Assembly: GCA_034521445.1 (NCBI GenBank)
Contig: JAXHMM010000005.1
Location: 1-64,000, forward strand
DNA from: Balneolaceae bacterium
GTDB taxonomy: Bacteria > Bacteroidota > Rhodothermia > Balneolales > Balneolaceae
DNA length: 64,000 bases
Direction: 5' to 3'
This document shows, piece after piece, positions 42,295 to 50,759 of the stretch. Position 1 is the first letter of the stretch, and the number at the start of each line of letters is the position of its first letter. Made by a program: the position numbers and the translations under genes. Below the pieces are notes generated by a model. The model was given only the letters and a program-made list of their open reading frames with translations. It had not been told where the DNA came from and searched no databases.

Positions 42295-43257
42295 TGGACA
42301 TTATCGAAATGATCAGTAAAATTGTACTGGGACTCCTCTCGGTCTTCGTTCTATTTAAATTTATTCAGTCCATTCAGCTCGTACCCAACCAGAAGGCGTA
42401 CATTGTGGAGCGGCTGGGTTACTTCCAGAAGACGCTTGGTCCCGGTTTCCATGCTCTCATTCCCTTCTTCGACAAGGTGAAGTACCGCCAGGACCTCCGC
42501 GAGGAGACCATCGAGGTTCAGCCCCAGGAGTGTTTTACGCAGGACAACGTAAAGGTGGAGGTGGACGGGGTGATCTACCTCAGCGTCATCGACCCGGTCA
42601 ACGCCTCCTACGGGGTGACCGACTACCGATTTGCCGCCGTGCAGCTGGCGCAGACCACCACGCGCTCCATCATCGGGACGATGGATCTGGACGATACGTT
42701 CGAAGATCGCGCGCGCATCAACAAGGAGGTGGTGGGCGTGCTCAGCGACATGGAAAAGCCGTGGGGCATCCGGGTGCACCGCTACGAAATAAAAAACATC
42801 ATGACCCCGCGTACCATCCAGCAGGCGATGGAGCGGCAGATGACCGCAGAACGGGAGCGCAGGGCCACCATATCACGCTCGGAGGGCCTGATGCAGTCCA
42901 CCATCAACGACGCCCAGGGTACGAAAGCAGGAGATCATCAACCAGTCGGAGGGTGAGATGCAGCGACAGATTAACGAAGCGGAGGGTGTGGCGCAGGAGA
43001 TCGAGTCGCTTGCCGAAGCCACAGCCGTATCCATCGAGCAGCTCGCCGAAGCGCTGAACTCCGAAAAAGGGAAAGAGGCGATGCAGCTGCGGCTGGCTGA
43101 AAAATACATTGACCAACTCTCCAAGCTCGCCCGCAAGGAGAACGATATCATCATTCCCACCGACATCACCAACTACGACGACATCATGAAGGGTCTCTCG
43201 CTCGACAAGATTTCCATTGTGCCTGGGGAGGGTGACCTGGATATGCGATCGGACTGA
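42294..43257 (+). pseudogene. SPFH/stomatin-like protein 2, frameshifted
   Basis: The first frame (42294-42956) encodes a membrane segment and SPFH domain (VERLGYFQKTLGPGFHALIPFFDKV ... EVDGVIYLSVIDPVNASYGV) and stops early. A second frame ending at 43257 supplies the expected tail (EGEMQRQINEAEG ... IDQLSKLARKENDIIIPTDI). Removing one A from the AAA at 42924-42926 joins them as ...NDAQGTKQEIINQSEGEMQRQ..., giving a 320-residue protein parallel to its neighbour. This is either a real inactivating mutation or a sequence error; the body is otherwise well conserved, which favours an error or a very recent change. Confidence 0.85.
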
Positions 43258-43574
43258 GGCTGGGAGTCCCCGCGGCATACACGACATTATATAGGTAAAA
43301 TAGCGTACGCATATAATCTTATTGATATGTATAATTTTTGTTAAAAATCCAAAAAAATAAGTTAATTTCTCTAAGATTTATATGCCCCAGCATCCCCTCA
43401 GGTGCGATTTTATCCATTCTGAAAGTCAACATATTTAAATTTGTGTGATGTATGGGGATCAGTTAAATTAGATTCACAACTTAATGTCGGGGTTAATATG
43501 GTATCAAGAGTAGATATTACTTTATTGCCGCCCCCACCTACATCTGAACAATCACCACAACCAAAACTGGGATT
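43258..43574. other. AT-rich intergenic region
   Basis: 317 bases, clearly more AT-rich than the surroundings (especially 43284-43385). It probably contains the promoter of the 43575 barrel gene. No gene, RNA or repeat recognised. Confidence 0.5.
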
Positions 43575-44108
43575 ATGAATACCTTTAAAAAAATCATCAC
43601 ACTCAGCTCCCTTTGCTTGGGATTGATCCTTTTCACCATGGCGGACGCCACCGCCCAGGACGGTGACTTCGATCCTCCTTTCAGCCAGGGCGACGTGGTT
43701 ATTAACGCCGGTATCGGACTTGGCACCACCTATTCCTGGGGCGGCGGACTGGGACTGCCTATCGGCGGCGGAGTCGAGTTCGGCGTTGCCGATCTGGAGA
43801 CCGGTACCATAGGGGTTGGCGGTTCCGTAGGATACGTGGGCGGAACCGGCCTTAGCATCCTCTATATAGGCGGAAAGGGAAGCTACCACTATCCCTTTGA
43901 GAATTCGCCGGACCTGGATGTATACGGTGGACTTAGTCTTCTCTATCGTAACTTCAGCTGGGACTCCTCTTTCATACAGAGCAGCAGCGGCCTGGTCGTA
44001 GGTTTCCACCTGGGGGGACGCTACTACTTTGCCGACAACATCGGCGCCTATGCCGAGCTGGGCAACAACTGGGCCTGGCTCAATGCCGGTATTGTTTTCA
44101 AGCTGTAA
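43575..44108 (+). CDS. Small glycine-rich outer-membrane beta-barrel protein
   Basis: 177 residues, signal peptide MNTFKKIITLSSLCLGLILFTMADATAQ, then strands rich in Gly and aromatics (VVINAGIGLGTTYSWGGGLGLPI, SILYIGGKGSYHYPF, GGLSLLYRNFSWDSS, GFHLGGRYYFADN, WAWLNAGIVFKL). The pattern and the C-terminal aromatic strand indicate a small barrel in the outer membrane; function unknown. Followed by a terminator. Confidence 0.75.
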   Translation: MNTFKKIITLSSLCLGLILFTMADATAQDGDFDPPFSQGDVVINAGIGLGTTYSWGGGLGLPIGGGVEFGVADLETGTIGVGGSVGYVGGTGLSILYIGGKGSYHYPFENSPDLDVYGGLSLLYRNFSWDSSFIQSSSGLVVGFHLGGRYYFADNIGAYAELGNNWAWLNAGIVFKL

Positions 44109-44119
44109 GTCACAGTCAA

Positions 44120-44157
44120 GGGCCGGACACCGCTGCAAAAGGTTCCGGCCCATTTTT
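44120..44157 (+). terminator. Intrinsic terminator
   Basis: GGGCCGGA (44120-44127) pairs with TCCGGCCC (44144-44151), followed by A and five T; 12 bases after the barrel gene's stop. Confidence 0.85.
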
Positions 44158-44241
44158 ATATATCGGTCCTTACTTCGTTAAAACGACTGCTCACCAATTT
44201 AGTTGACCGGGACCTCCAGTTCCTCCTGACTCCCTATCATT

Positions 44242-44814
44242 ATGGATGTTCAAAACACTTTCGATCGCATCAAGGCCATTTTGCTGAATCCAAAAAGCAC
44301 CTGGCCTGAAATCAAACAGGAGAGCAGGACCAACAAGAATCTTATCATCTTTTACGCCCTGCCGCTCTCCATACTGGCCGGTTTGGCAAGCCTGGTCAAT
44401 TTCCTGTCATCGGCAGGGATGGGCTTCGGATATGGACTGCAAATGGTGGTTCTTCAAATCGCTTGGCCGCTGATCACCATTGTTATCGCATCTTTCGTAA
44501 TCAACACCCTGGCCGAAAATTTCAATTCCACAAAGGATCTGAACAGCGCCTTCAAGCTTGTAACCTACTCCTATACCCCATCGCTACTTGCGGCCATCAT
44601 AACCAACCTCTCCTGGACCCTGGGATGGGTGGGTATCGTCGGCCTTTATGGCATATACCTCTTCTGGATCGGCCTTCCCGTGCTGATGGAAACACCCGAG
44701 GAAAAGAGGGGAGGGTACGTACTGGCCGCCGCTGTCATCATCATCGTGGTCAATCTGGTCATAGGAGCGCTGCTTGGATTCGGATCGATGGGGAGGGCGG
44801 GCTACCTGGGCTGA
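44242..44814 (+). CDS. Yip1 domain membrane protein
   Basis: 190 residues, MDVQNTFDRIKAILLNPKSTWPEIKQE at the N-terminus (the typical bacterial YIP1 start) followed by five hydrophobic helices and the conserved FKLVTYSYTPSLLAAIITN and YGIYLFWIGLPVLM. Inner-membrane protein of unknown bacterial role. Not obviously linked to its neighbours. Confidence 0.85.
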   Translation: MDVQNTFDRIKAILLNPKSTWPEIKQESRTNKNLIIFYALPLSILAGLASLVNFLSSAGMGFGYGLQMVVLQIAWPLITIVIASFVINTLAENFNSTKDLNSAFKLVTYSYTPSLLAAIITNLSWTLGWVGIVGLYGIYLFWIGLPVLMETPEEKRGGYVLAAAVIIIVVNLVIGALLGFGSMGRAGYLG

Positions 44815-44928
44815 TTTTCCACCCCAATGGATTTTTAATACCTTTTAAACACTGATTAACGCGAACCTGGGTAGTTGCAGAACCGCTCAAGTTCCTACAA
44901 CCATATAACTCAATTTGAGGAATCTACT

Positions 44929-45507
44929 ATGATTACTTGGGTAAAAAAAGCACGCGGACTACTCATCCTGTTACTTGGATTGTTCCTGATTCAGGGATGC
45001 TCTGATGAATCAAACTCCGAAAGCACCGGTTCCTTTACCATTGAGATCACTGGTGACGTGAACAAGACCATCGAAGGCACAGCCATCTTCGGCGGCGCCA
45101 CCGACCCCGAAACGAACCAGTCAGGCTTTGTGCTGGTAATGAGCACCGCCGATGACCCCGAACAGTCCAGCGGAACCTCCGAAGGAGTTTGGATCGGCAC
45201 CGACGACTCCGATCGTCCCGGTGAAGGCACCTACTCCCTGCTGAATACCGACAACTACGAAGAAGGCGACTCCGGTTTCTGGGGTTTCTCCTTCCTGAAT
45301 GAGGGGCAACAAATGTCTACCATTATATACTCCACTTCGGGTTCCGTCGAAATCACGTCGTCCTCTTCCGACAACGTGAGCGGCACCTTTACCATGCAGG
45401 CGGAAGGCTTCCGCACCAGCGGCCAAGGATCCGAGGAGATTACCGTGACACTCTCCGGTGATTTCAGCGCAATCGGCGGGAATGCTTTCGTGCCCGGATC
45501 ATTCTAA
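44929..45507 (+). CDS. Putative lipoprotein, beta-rich
   Basis: About 192 residues from ATG 44929 (GAGGA 9 bases upstream). Lipoprotein signal: GLLILLLGLFLIQGC (Cys near residue 24), then an acidic Ser-rich spacer (SDESNSEST) and one beta-rich domain (SFTIEITGDVNKTIEGTAIFGG ... GTFTMQAEGF ... EITVTLSGDFSAIGGN). No family recognised. Possibly in one transcript with the next lipoprotein, 42 bases downstream. Confidence 0.7.
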   Translation: MITWVKKARGLLILLLGLFLIQGCSDESNSESTGSFTIEITGDVNKTIEGTAIFGGATDPETNQSGFVLVMSTADDPEQSSGTSEGVWIGTDDSDRPGEGTYSLLNTDNYEEGDSGFWGFSFLNEGQQMSTIIYSTSGSVEITSSSSDNVSGTFTMQAEGFRTSGQGSEEITVTLSGDFSAIGGNAFVPGSF

Positions 45508-45549
45508 AAAGGTCTACAGGCAACGCTATATCAGTAAAAGGAAGTGACC

Positions 45550-46542
45550 ATGGATAAACGCAACCCTCCGTTCCTCATCCCCGTACGCCAAAAAATTCCG
45601 CTGTTGCTGCTACTCGCCTTCGTCCTGACGGCATGGGGCTGCACCACCAGCGGATCCCTGCTCAACCAGATCCCCATCCACTCGGTGACGGTTCAGGTGC
45701 TCGACCAGCAAGGCAATCCCATACAGGGCGCCCAGGTGCAGACCTCCAGTGGCCGGGCCTCCTCCACTAACGAGGAGGGCATGGCCGAAGTGAACTTTGG
45801 CGCTGTGGGCGTGCACAGCATTACGGTGCTGGCCGACAACCATCTGCCCTCCAACTTTGTGGTGACCATGCCCGCCGACAACGGGGAGACCTATACACGG
45901 CGGCTGGCCGAAGAGATACAGATCGGCACCATCAGCTTCGGGTCGATCAACCTCTACCCGATGATCTTCAACTACATGTTCAGCAGCTACGGCTACAGCC
46001 ACGCCGTCGAAGATTACGAGGAGGGAGAATACACCACCTGGAGCGTCTACACCGAAGAGGCGCAGGAAGACTCCATCACCATGACCCGCGCATTCCTTAC
46101 CGAGAACGACAACGGGCAGCAGTGGTGGCGCATCGAAATGCGCTATCCCGATCGGGACGACAACTACACGGCTGAAATGCTCTTTTCGGAAGACCGCACC
46201 TCCATCCTGCGCTACCGCGAGCGCATCGGCCAGGGTGAACCGCAGGAGAAACCGGTGTCCGACAACTGGTACTCCAAGCCGGTGCAGCTGACTGAGGAGT
46301 CCATGGAGGGCGCCGTCAGCCAAAGCGATGTTTCGGTCACCGTGCCCTCCGGCACCTTCACGGCCGACCTGCTTGAGTTCGGGGTGGCATCCGAGACCAC
46401 CCTGCGCATATGGCGGGTCCGGGACGGATCGGTGCCCGGAGGCGCCGTCAAGTATGAAACCGTCGAAGGTTCTGAATTGGATTACAGCAGCGAGCTGGTG
46501 GACTACGGCACAGACGCCGAAACAGTCCTCAACAGTTACTAG
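45550..46542 (+). CDS. Putative lipoprotein with carboxypeptidase-regulatory-like domain
   Basis: 330 residues from ATG 45550 (AAGGAAG 5 bases upstream). Lipobox LTAWGC near residue 31. Residues about 45-110 form a regulatory-like Ig fold (VTVQVLDQQGNPIQGAQVQTSSGRASSTNEEGMAEVNF); the remaining 220 residues are an unrecognised domain (WWRIEMRYPDRDDNYTAEMLFSEDRTSILRYRE ...). Likely faces the periplasm or cell surface. Ends at a bidirectional terminator. Confidence 0.7.
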   Translation: MDKRNPPFLIPVRQKIPLLLLLAFVLTAWGCTTSGSLLNQIPIHSVTVQVLDQQGNPIQGAQVQTSSGRASSTNEEGMAEVNFGAVGVHSITVLADNHLPSNFVVTMPADNGETYTRRLAEEIQIGTISFGSINLYPMIFNYMFSSYGYSHAVEDYEEGEYTTWSVYTEEAQEDSITMTRAFLTENDNGQQWWRIEMRYPDRDDNYTAEMLFSEDRTSILRYRERIGQGEPQEKPVSDNWYSKPVQLTEESMEGAVSQSDVSVTVPSGTFTADLLEFGVASETTLRIWRVRDGSVPGGAVKYETVEGSELDYSSELVDYGTDAETVLNSY

Positions 46543-46569
46543 GCTGCTACGAATTACCTTTGGGGGACC

Positions 46570-46615
46570 AAAATGAATCAGGCACCGCCTTTTCGGGCGG
46601 TGCCTGATTCATTTT
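46570..46615. terminator. Bidirectional intrinsic terminator, 20-bp perfect stem
   Basis: A 20-base arm (46570-46589) and its exact complement (46596-46615) flank the loop TTTTCG. A-run on the left and T-run on the right allow termination from both sides, serving the convergent lipoprotein and beta-helix genes. Confidence 0.93.
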
Positions 46616-46633
46616 CGGGAGGTATTTCATCCC

Positions 46634-47686
46634 TCAGGGGTTCTCGGGATCGAAGGGGGGCGGGAGCTTGGTATCGCTGCCGTTGTCCACAATAGGCTGG
46701 TCCCAGCCGTCAAGGCTATTGCCGATTAGCTTGGTATTGCCGCTGTTGGCAAATACATAGATACCCCAGGTCCCCCCGTCGGCACCCAGGCTATTCTGAA
46801 CAAGTTTGTTGTTGCTCCCGGATACGTAAACTCCGAGGTTCACAGTGGAGCGGGCGTCGTTAACCACACGGTTGTGCAACACCTTGTTGCCATTTCCTGC
46901 CAGGGCTATGCTGTAGTCGTTGTTACTCAGCTCGTTGTCCCTGATATGCACGTCGTCCGATCCATTTACGATGATGCCGGACGAACCGAAGTTGTTCAGG
47001 TCCCACCAGTGGTCGGAGACAGTGTTTCCGCTGATCTTGCCAGTAGCTCCCCGGGAAATCTGTATGCCGTTTTCGGCCCATCCGGTAGTCTGGGCTCCGG
47101 TGCCCGTGACGCTGTTGCCCGTTACCCGGGCGTCGGTGCCCTCACGGTCAAGCAGGATGCCGACGCGGTGGGCGCCCTCGATGGTGTTGTCCGCTATGCT
47201 GCCTGAAGCGCCGTAAAGATAGCCGATGGAGATGAACTGGTGGGGGTAGTCATCCTCAACCGTAACATCCGTATGGCTGACGTCCAGGCTGGCGCCGTTG
47301 CTGTAGACACCGAACTGCTCCGATTTGGCGCCGTCAGTGGTTCCCGTGATGGAAACACCCCGCACGGAGTGGCCGTCCTCGTCGTAGTAGGTGCCGATAT
47401 CGCAGGGAGCCACCGTCATGGAGCCCCCGTTCAGCGTCGTGTTTACGTATTTGGCGGTAAGTCCCTCATGTCCGGTCTCCTGGCATGTCTGCAGGTCCTG
47501 CGCCTCTACGCCACCCGTGATTCCCGGGCCGTTTCCGTTTCCGCCTCCATTGCCCGCTCCGCGTCCGTTCGGTGGACCAGGCTGGAAGCCCAGTTCGCTG
47601 CAGCCCGTAAAAAGCACCATGGCGAACAGGACCAGCAGTGCGCAGGTTTTTGTGATGCGCCTGTCGTCGATAATGGAATGTATCAT
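46634..47686 (-). CDS. Lipoprotein with right-handed parallel beta-helix
   Basis: 350 residues; ATG 47686 has GGAGGG upstream. Lipobox MVLFTGC (Cys near 29), then a Gly/Asn-rich linker (GRGAGNGGGNGNGPG), then a series of parallel-helix rungs with I-x-x-N-x-[LIV] (GSIADNTIEGAHRVGILL, ARVTGNSVTGTG, GKISGNTVSDHW, VHIRDNELSNNDYSIALAG, NKVLHNRVVND, NKLVQNSLG). Such NosD/pectate-lyase-like folds bind or cleave polysaccharides; no catalytic residues can be assigned. Outer-membrane anchored, substrate unknown. Confidence 0.78.
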   Translation of the reverse strand: MIHSIIDDRRITKTCALLVLFAMVLFTGCSELGFQPGPPNGRGAGNGGGNGNGPGITGGVEAQDLQTCQETGHEGLTAKYVNTTLNGGSMTVAPCDIGTYYDEDGHSVRGVSITGTTDGAKSEQFGVYSNGASLDVSHTDVTVEDDYPHQFISIGYLYGASGSIADNTIEGAHRVGILLDREGTDARVTGNSVTGTGAQTTGWAENGIQISRGATGKISGNTVSDHWWDLNNFGSSGIIVNGSDDVHIRDNELSNNDYSIALAGNGNKVLHNRVVNDARSTVNLGVYVSGSNNKLVQNSLGADGGTWGIYVFANSGNTKLIGNSLDGWDQPIVDNGSDTKLPPPFDPENP

Positions 47687-47754
47687 ACTACCCTCCTTGA
47701 TGGGTTAATTTCAGGTGAGTTGAATGGAAATATCTGCTATTCATTGGGATATAT

Positions 47755-47787
47755 AAAAAAAGGCGGCCTAAAAGCAAAGTGCGGCCG
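47755..47787 (-). terminator. Possible terminator of the DUF389 gene
   Basis: On the minus strand CGGCC, 14-base loop, GGCCG, then CC and a T-run (A-run ending at 47761 on plus). The stem is short, so support is moderate. Confidence 0.45.
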
Positions 47788-47810
47788 GTCGGATCCGCGC
47801 CAAATACCCC

Positions 47811-48818
47811 TCAGTTGCTCCAGAGCCAGATGGCTGCGGCCGCCAGGGCCAGGAGCACGGCCCACGCCGCCAGGGCTATACGCGTGGCCTTTCGCGCCTT
47901 CTCGGCCTCCCACCAGGTTCTGGGACGCACCCCCTGCACCAGGAAGGTGCCCACCCCGGCCAGGTTGATGCAGATCAGGTTGGTGGCCGTCAGGATCGCC
48001 GCGCCCACCGCCTGGCCCCCGTAGCCGGACCCCAGAAGCAGTCCCGCGTTGACCAGGGGCGGCAGCAGAGCCACCGCCACCATAACCCCGACAATAGCCG
48101 CGGGGACGTCCCTGGTGAAGGCGAGCACACCCGCGCAACCTGCCGCCAGGGCGATGATGATGTCGCTTAGGCTGACCGTCGACCGGGAAAATACCTGATT
48201 CGAAGAAGGATCCACCGTCAGCAACAGCCCCATCAGACAAGCTACGCCGAAGGCCAGCAACAGACCCGCCAGGTTGGTTTGAAGCGCACGCCAGCCCAGC
48301 TTGACGTCCCCAAGTGTTACAGCCAGCGACATGGAGACATTCGGACCCAGCAGCGGAGCGATCACCATGGCCCCGATGATAACAGCCACATCGTCGCGGA
48401 GGAGTCCCATCCCCGCCACCAGGGCCGAAAGCACCACCAGTCCGATGTAGACCGGCGTCAGATCCCCGCCTTCCGAAACATCGTTGTAGAGCTCCTCCCG
48501 GCTGATGCGGCCGGACGAGGACTGGGACTCCCCGGAGGTATCGTCCGGCTTTTCCGCATCCTCTGCTTCTTCGGGTACGGGGAGGGTGGCCTCCACAGCA
48601 TAGAGCATGATGCGAAAGCCCTCGGTGTGGGAATAGCGGTTACTTAGCTCGTCGCTGAGTCCCTCGATGCGCTCGGCGTCCAGCAGGAAACGAATGCTGG
48701 ACCGCTCGTCCGAAAGCTGCTGCATCCAGGTTTCGATGGGCTTGTACTTCTCGGCCATCTCCCCCGCCTCCTCCACGGCCTCGGGGGTTGAAACCATTTC
48801 CAGGATACGGTAGCTCAT
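47811..48818 (-). CDS. DUF389 (TIGR00341-like) membrane protein
   Basis: 335 residues. A cytoplasmic N-terminal domain of about 115 residues with an acidic, Ser-rich linker (EEAEDAEKPDDTSGESQSSSG) precedes about six membrane helices with the family motifs LVAGMGLLRDDVAVIIGAMVIAPLLGP and VGVMVAVALLPPLVNAGLLLG. The family is widespread, of unknown function. It follows the short ridA-like gene by 95 bases. Confidence 0.88.
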   Translation of the reverse strand: MSYRILEMVSTPEAVEEAGEMAEKYKPIETWMQQLSDERSSIRFLLDAERIEGLSDELSNRYSHTEGFRIMLYAVEATLPVPEEAEDAEKPDDTSGESQSSSGRISREELYNDVSEGGDLTPVYIGLVVLSALVAGMGLLRDDVAVIIGAMVIAPLLGPNVSMSLAVTLGDVKLGWRALQTNLAGLLLAFGVACLMGLLLTVDPSSNQVFSRSTVSLSDIIIALAAGCAGVLAFTRDVPAAIVGVMVAVALLPPLVNAGLLLGSGYGGQAVGAAILTATNLICINLAGVGTFLVQGVRPRTWWEAEKARKATRIALAAWAVLLALAAAAIWLWSN

Positions 48819-48913
48819 GGGTACGAAAATCGAGTTGCGAAGGTCCGGGTGCGTCTGCGTGCGCCCCTACGAGGCCTAATGGTACAAAATTTCGACCACT
48901 ATCCGGTACCGGA

Positions 48914-49183
48914 CTACGCAACAGCCTCGATCTCCAACAGCATGTCGGGATCGATCAGGCGGCTCACCTCCTGCATAGAGCTTCCCGCCTCCTCCAGCGC
49001 CCGTCGGATGTTGGCCAGGGTCTGTACAGCCTGGGCGTACATGTCGCCCCGGCCGACCACCTCCCCTTTATCATCGGTGGCGGTGGTTCCGGAGACAAAG
49101 ATATGGTTTCCGGCGCGTACCGCGCGCGAGTAGCCCACGATGGGCTCCCACCGGGTGCCGGTGTTCACTCGTAGTCTTGACAT
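48914..49183 (-). CDS. RidA-family protein with an internal deletion
   Basis: 89 residues against about 125-130 for the family. The N-terminal half (GYSRAVRAGNHIFVSGTTATDDKGEVVGRGDMYAQAVQTLANIRRALEEAGSSMQ) and the last segment (EVSRLIDPDMLLEIEAVA) both match RidA/YjgF proteins, but the intervening 35-40 residues (usually VVRTRxxVTDI ... PATTMV) are missing without loss of frame. Much of the trimer core and the ligand cleft would be absent, so it is probably non-functional. ATG 49183 is preferred to the upstream ATG 49207. It lies directly after tmRNA. Confidence 0.75.
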   Translation of the reverse strand: MSRLRVNTGTRWEPIVGYSRAVRAGNHIFVSGTTATDDKGEVVGRGDMYAQAVQTLANIRRALEEAGSSMQEVSRLIDPDMLLEIEAVA

Positions 49184-49209
49184 GGCTGATGTGGGTTGGA
49201 TTGGCATAG

Positions 49210-49245
49210 AAAAACCCCGCCTCCCATTCAGGAAGAGGGGTTTTT
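49210..49245 (-). terminator. Intrinsic terminator of the tmRNA gene
   Basis: AAAAACCCC (49210-49218) and GGGGTTTTT (49237-49245) flank an 18-base loop. On the minus strand it follows the tmRNA 3' end by about 10 bases and ends in five T. Confidence 0.75.
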
Positions 49246-49256
49246 AAAATAAGTAG

Positions 49257-49621
49257 TGGAGGTGCGGGGAATCGAACCCCGGTCCGAGATGGTATATCGT
49301 TCAAGCATCTACATGCTTAGTTGCCGAATTGGGTTTTGCCCGGGGCAACGCTCGGCAACAAACAACCCCGGACTAGTCCGCTGAGAGTTCACATGGGTTA
49401 AGACGGACGGCTCAACCCATGCTATCCTGTCATAGTCGACGCTCCTACAGCACTAACAGGCAAGAAGCTGAAGGAACGGCTTGGCTGCGTTACGCAGCCA
49501 GGCTATAGGAATAGTTGGTATCAACTACATTTAATGCAGGATGATTATTTACGAGTGTCATCGCGCAAACTCGGCATGCAGCCTGCGATGCTACTCACCC
49601 CGTCGAATCCATTACACCCCC
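49257..49621 (-). ncRNA. ssrA: tmRNA
   Basis: Rescues stalled ribosomes. The 5' end GGGGGTG (49621-49615) pairs with CACCTCC (49264-49258) as a 7-bp acceptor stem; the 5' part reads AATGGATTCGACGGGG, and the 3' part holds a T-arm GGGGTTCGATTCCCC, both standard for one-piece tmRNA. After the discriminator A (49257) the DNA reads CTA, so CCA is not encoded. Pseudoknot-forming segments lie between the tag frame and the T-arm. Length about 365. The tag frame is annotated separately. Followed by its own terminator. Confidence 0.95.
49490..49552 (-). other. tmRNA tag reading frame
   Basis: On the minus strand an open frame ends NYSYSLAA then TAA (49492-49490). With resume codon GTA (49552-49550, preceded by ACTC, like AGTC before GCA in E. 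coli) the tag has 20 residues starting VNNHPA; with the GCA at 49537-49535 it has 15 starting ALNVVD. The terminal LAA is the usual degradation signal. Confidence 0.7.
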
Positions 49622-50039
49622 AATATGTCAAAGAACACGCCTCACCGGGTAACGTCCACCCAGTTCGTGTTGGTACATCTAAAATAAGAAATAACCATGC
49701 CAATCCAATGACCTCCGCCATCTTATCAGATTACTGGCAAGCCTGCAGTCCCCCCTTTGCGATTGTATAGCAGATTTGCCATGTTTGAAGATACATTACA
49801 TATCATACCGGCAGACGAGGGGTTCCAGGGCAGGGATCTCTCCCATCTTTCATGACATTCCCCTCTGCCGCATTTTTCGTGCTTCCACCGGGTTGTACGG
49901 AAAGTGGACCGACGGGCAGCCGGCCCTTCTGGCCCCGGCCGTACGGCGACGGGCTTCAGTTTTTCCCCGTTATGCCGATACTTATGGTAGAACGTCATTT
50001 ATTCATTACCCCTGAACCTGACTGTAAGAGAGCAATGCC
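49622..50039. other. Intergenic region between tmRNA and the curlin-like gene
   Basis: 418 bases holding the leftward tmRNA promoter (AT-rich near 49622-49700) and the rightward promoter of the curlin-like gene. On the minus strand CATATT lies about 4 bases from the tmRNA 5' end, but I cannot define a full promoter. No gene recognised. Confidence 0.5.
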
Positions 50040-50753
50040 ATGGCACACCCGTCTTCCTCGCTAAACAAGATCCTTCTGGGCCTTTTCACCATCGCTTTCC
50101 TCCTGCCAGCCCTCCAGGGCAATGTCCGTGCCCAGGACAACGGCACGACGGTTCACGATTCCGGGCTGGACAATCTCCAAACCGTGACCCGGTCCCCGGG
50201 AGAGCTGTCAGCCCTGGCCTATATCGTCCAGGTGGGCAGCGGGGGAAGCGCCACCATCATCCAGCAGGCTGGTGCATCGGCGGCCGGAGCTGCCTTCGGC
50301 GAAGCGCACATCCGCCAGCTTGACGGATGGGGAAACGAAGCGCTTATACATCAGGAAAGCGCAACCGGGCCCCACGACCATGAAGTTGTGCAGAGGGGCG
50401 ACCGCAACACCGCCACCCTCCGGGCCCGGGCGGGCGGCCAGCAAGGTACGGTGATCCAGGAGGGCACATCCAATACCGTGCGCCTAGAGCAGTATGGGGC
50501 GGCCGGAAGTCGTGCCTACGTGCGCCAGGGCAGATCGGAACCGGGTGGAGATGTTTCCGGAAACCTGATCGAAATCTACCAGGGCATGGGCGGCGACCAC
50601 ACGCTTCGCGTCATACAGACCGGCAGCCACAACTCGGGCGACATTATCCAGTACGGGACCGGGGCTGACGCCTTCCTGCATCAGGCCGGGGACCGAAACA
50701 ACGCGCGAATCCTGCAGGGTAGCAGTCCCCAGCGAGGCGGGCACCAGCGATAG
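50040..50753 (+). CDS. Curlin-repeat (curli-like amyloid) protein
   Basis: 237 residues, signal peptide to about residue 32 (LLGLFTIAFLLPALQGNVRAQ). The mature part has repeats of about 20-23 residues with the curlin pattern of spaced Gln, Gly and Asn: VVQRGDRNTATLRARAG, VIQEGTSNTVRLEQYG, IEIYQGMGGDHTLRVIQTG, SHNSGDIIQYG, AFLHQAGDRNNARILQG. This matches the CsgA/CsgB family, whose members are secreted and polymerise into amyloid fibres. No csgG, csgE, csgF or second curlin gene is in the window. The repeats are irregular, so it may be a minor (CsgB-like) component. Convergent with the lysine gene, 6 bases from its stop. Confidence 0.78.
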   Translation: MAHPSSSLNKILLGLFTIAFLLPALQGNVRAQDNGTTVHDSGLDNLQTVTRSPGELSALAYIVQVGSGGSATIIQQAGASAAGAAFGEAHIRQLDGWGNEALIHQESATGPHDHEVVQRGDRNTATLRARAGGQQGTVIQEGTSNTVRLEQYGAAGSRAYVRQGRSEPGGDVSGNLIEIYQGMGGDHTLRVIQTGSHNSGDIIQYGTGADAFLHQAGDRNNARILQGSSPQRGGHQR

Positions 50754-50759
50754 TCCCAT

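Noticed and set aside
42294-43257. Programmed ribosomal frameshifting in SPFH2
   Set aside because: The site ACGAAAGCAGG is not a typical slippery heptamer with a downstream structure that I can see; a one-base error or mutation is simpler.
43410-44153. A 247-codon minus-strand frame over the barrel gene
   Set aside because: The plus-strand gene has a signal peptide, barrel pattern and terminator; the opposite frame has none.
44875-44928. An earlier start for the lipoprotein at 44929
   Set aside because: The extension (MQNRSSSYNHITQFEEST) would bury the lipoprotein signal, and GAGGA stands before ATG 44929.
49254-49300. A tRNA gene suggested by GGGGTTCGATTCCCC on the minus strand
   Set aside because: The acceptor stem pairs with a 5' segment 350 bases away and the interior has a tag frame; it is the tRNA-like end of tmRNA.
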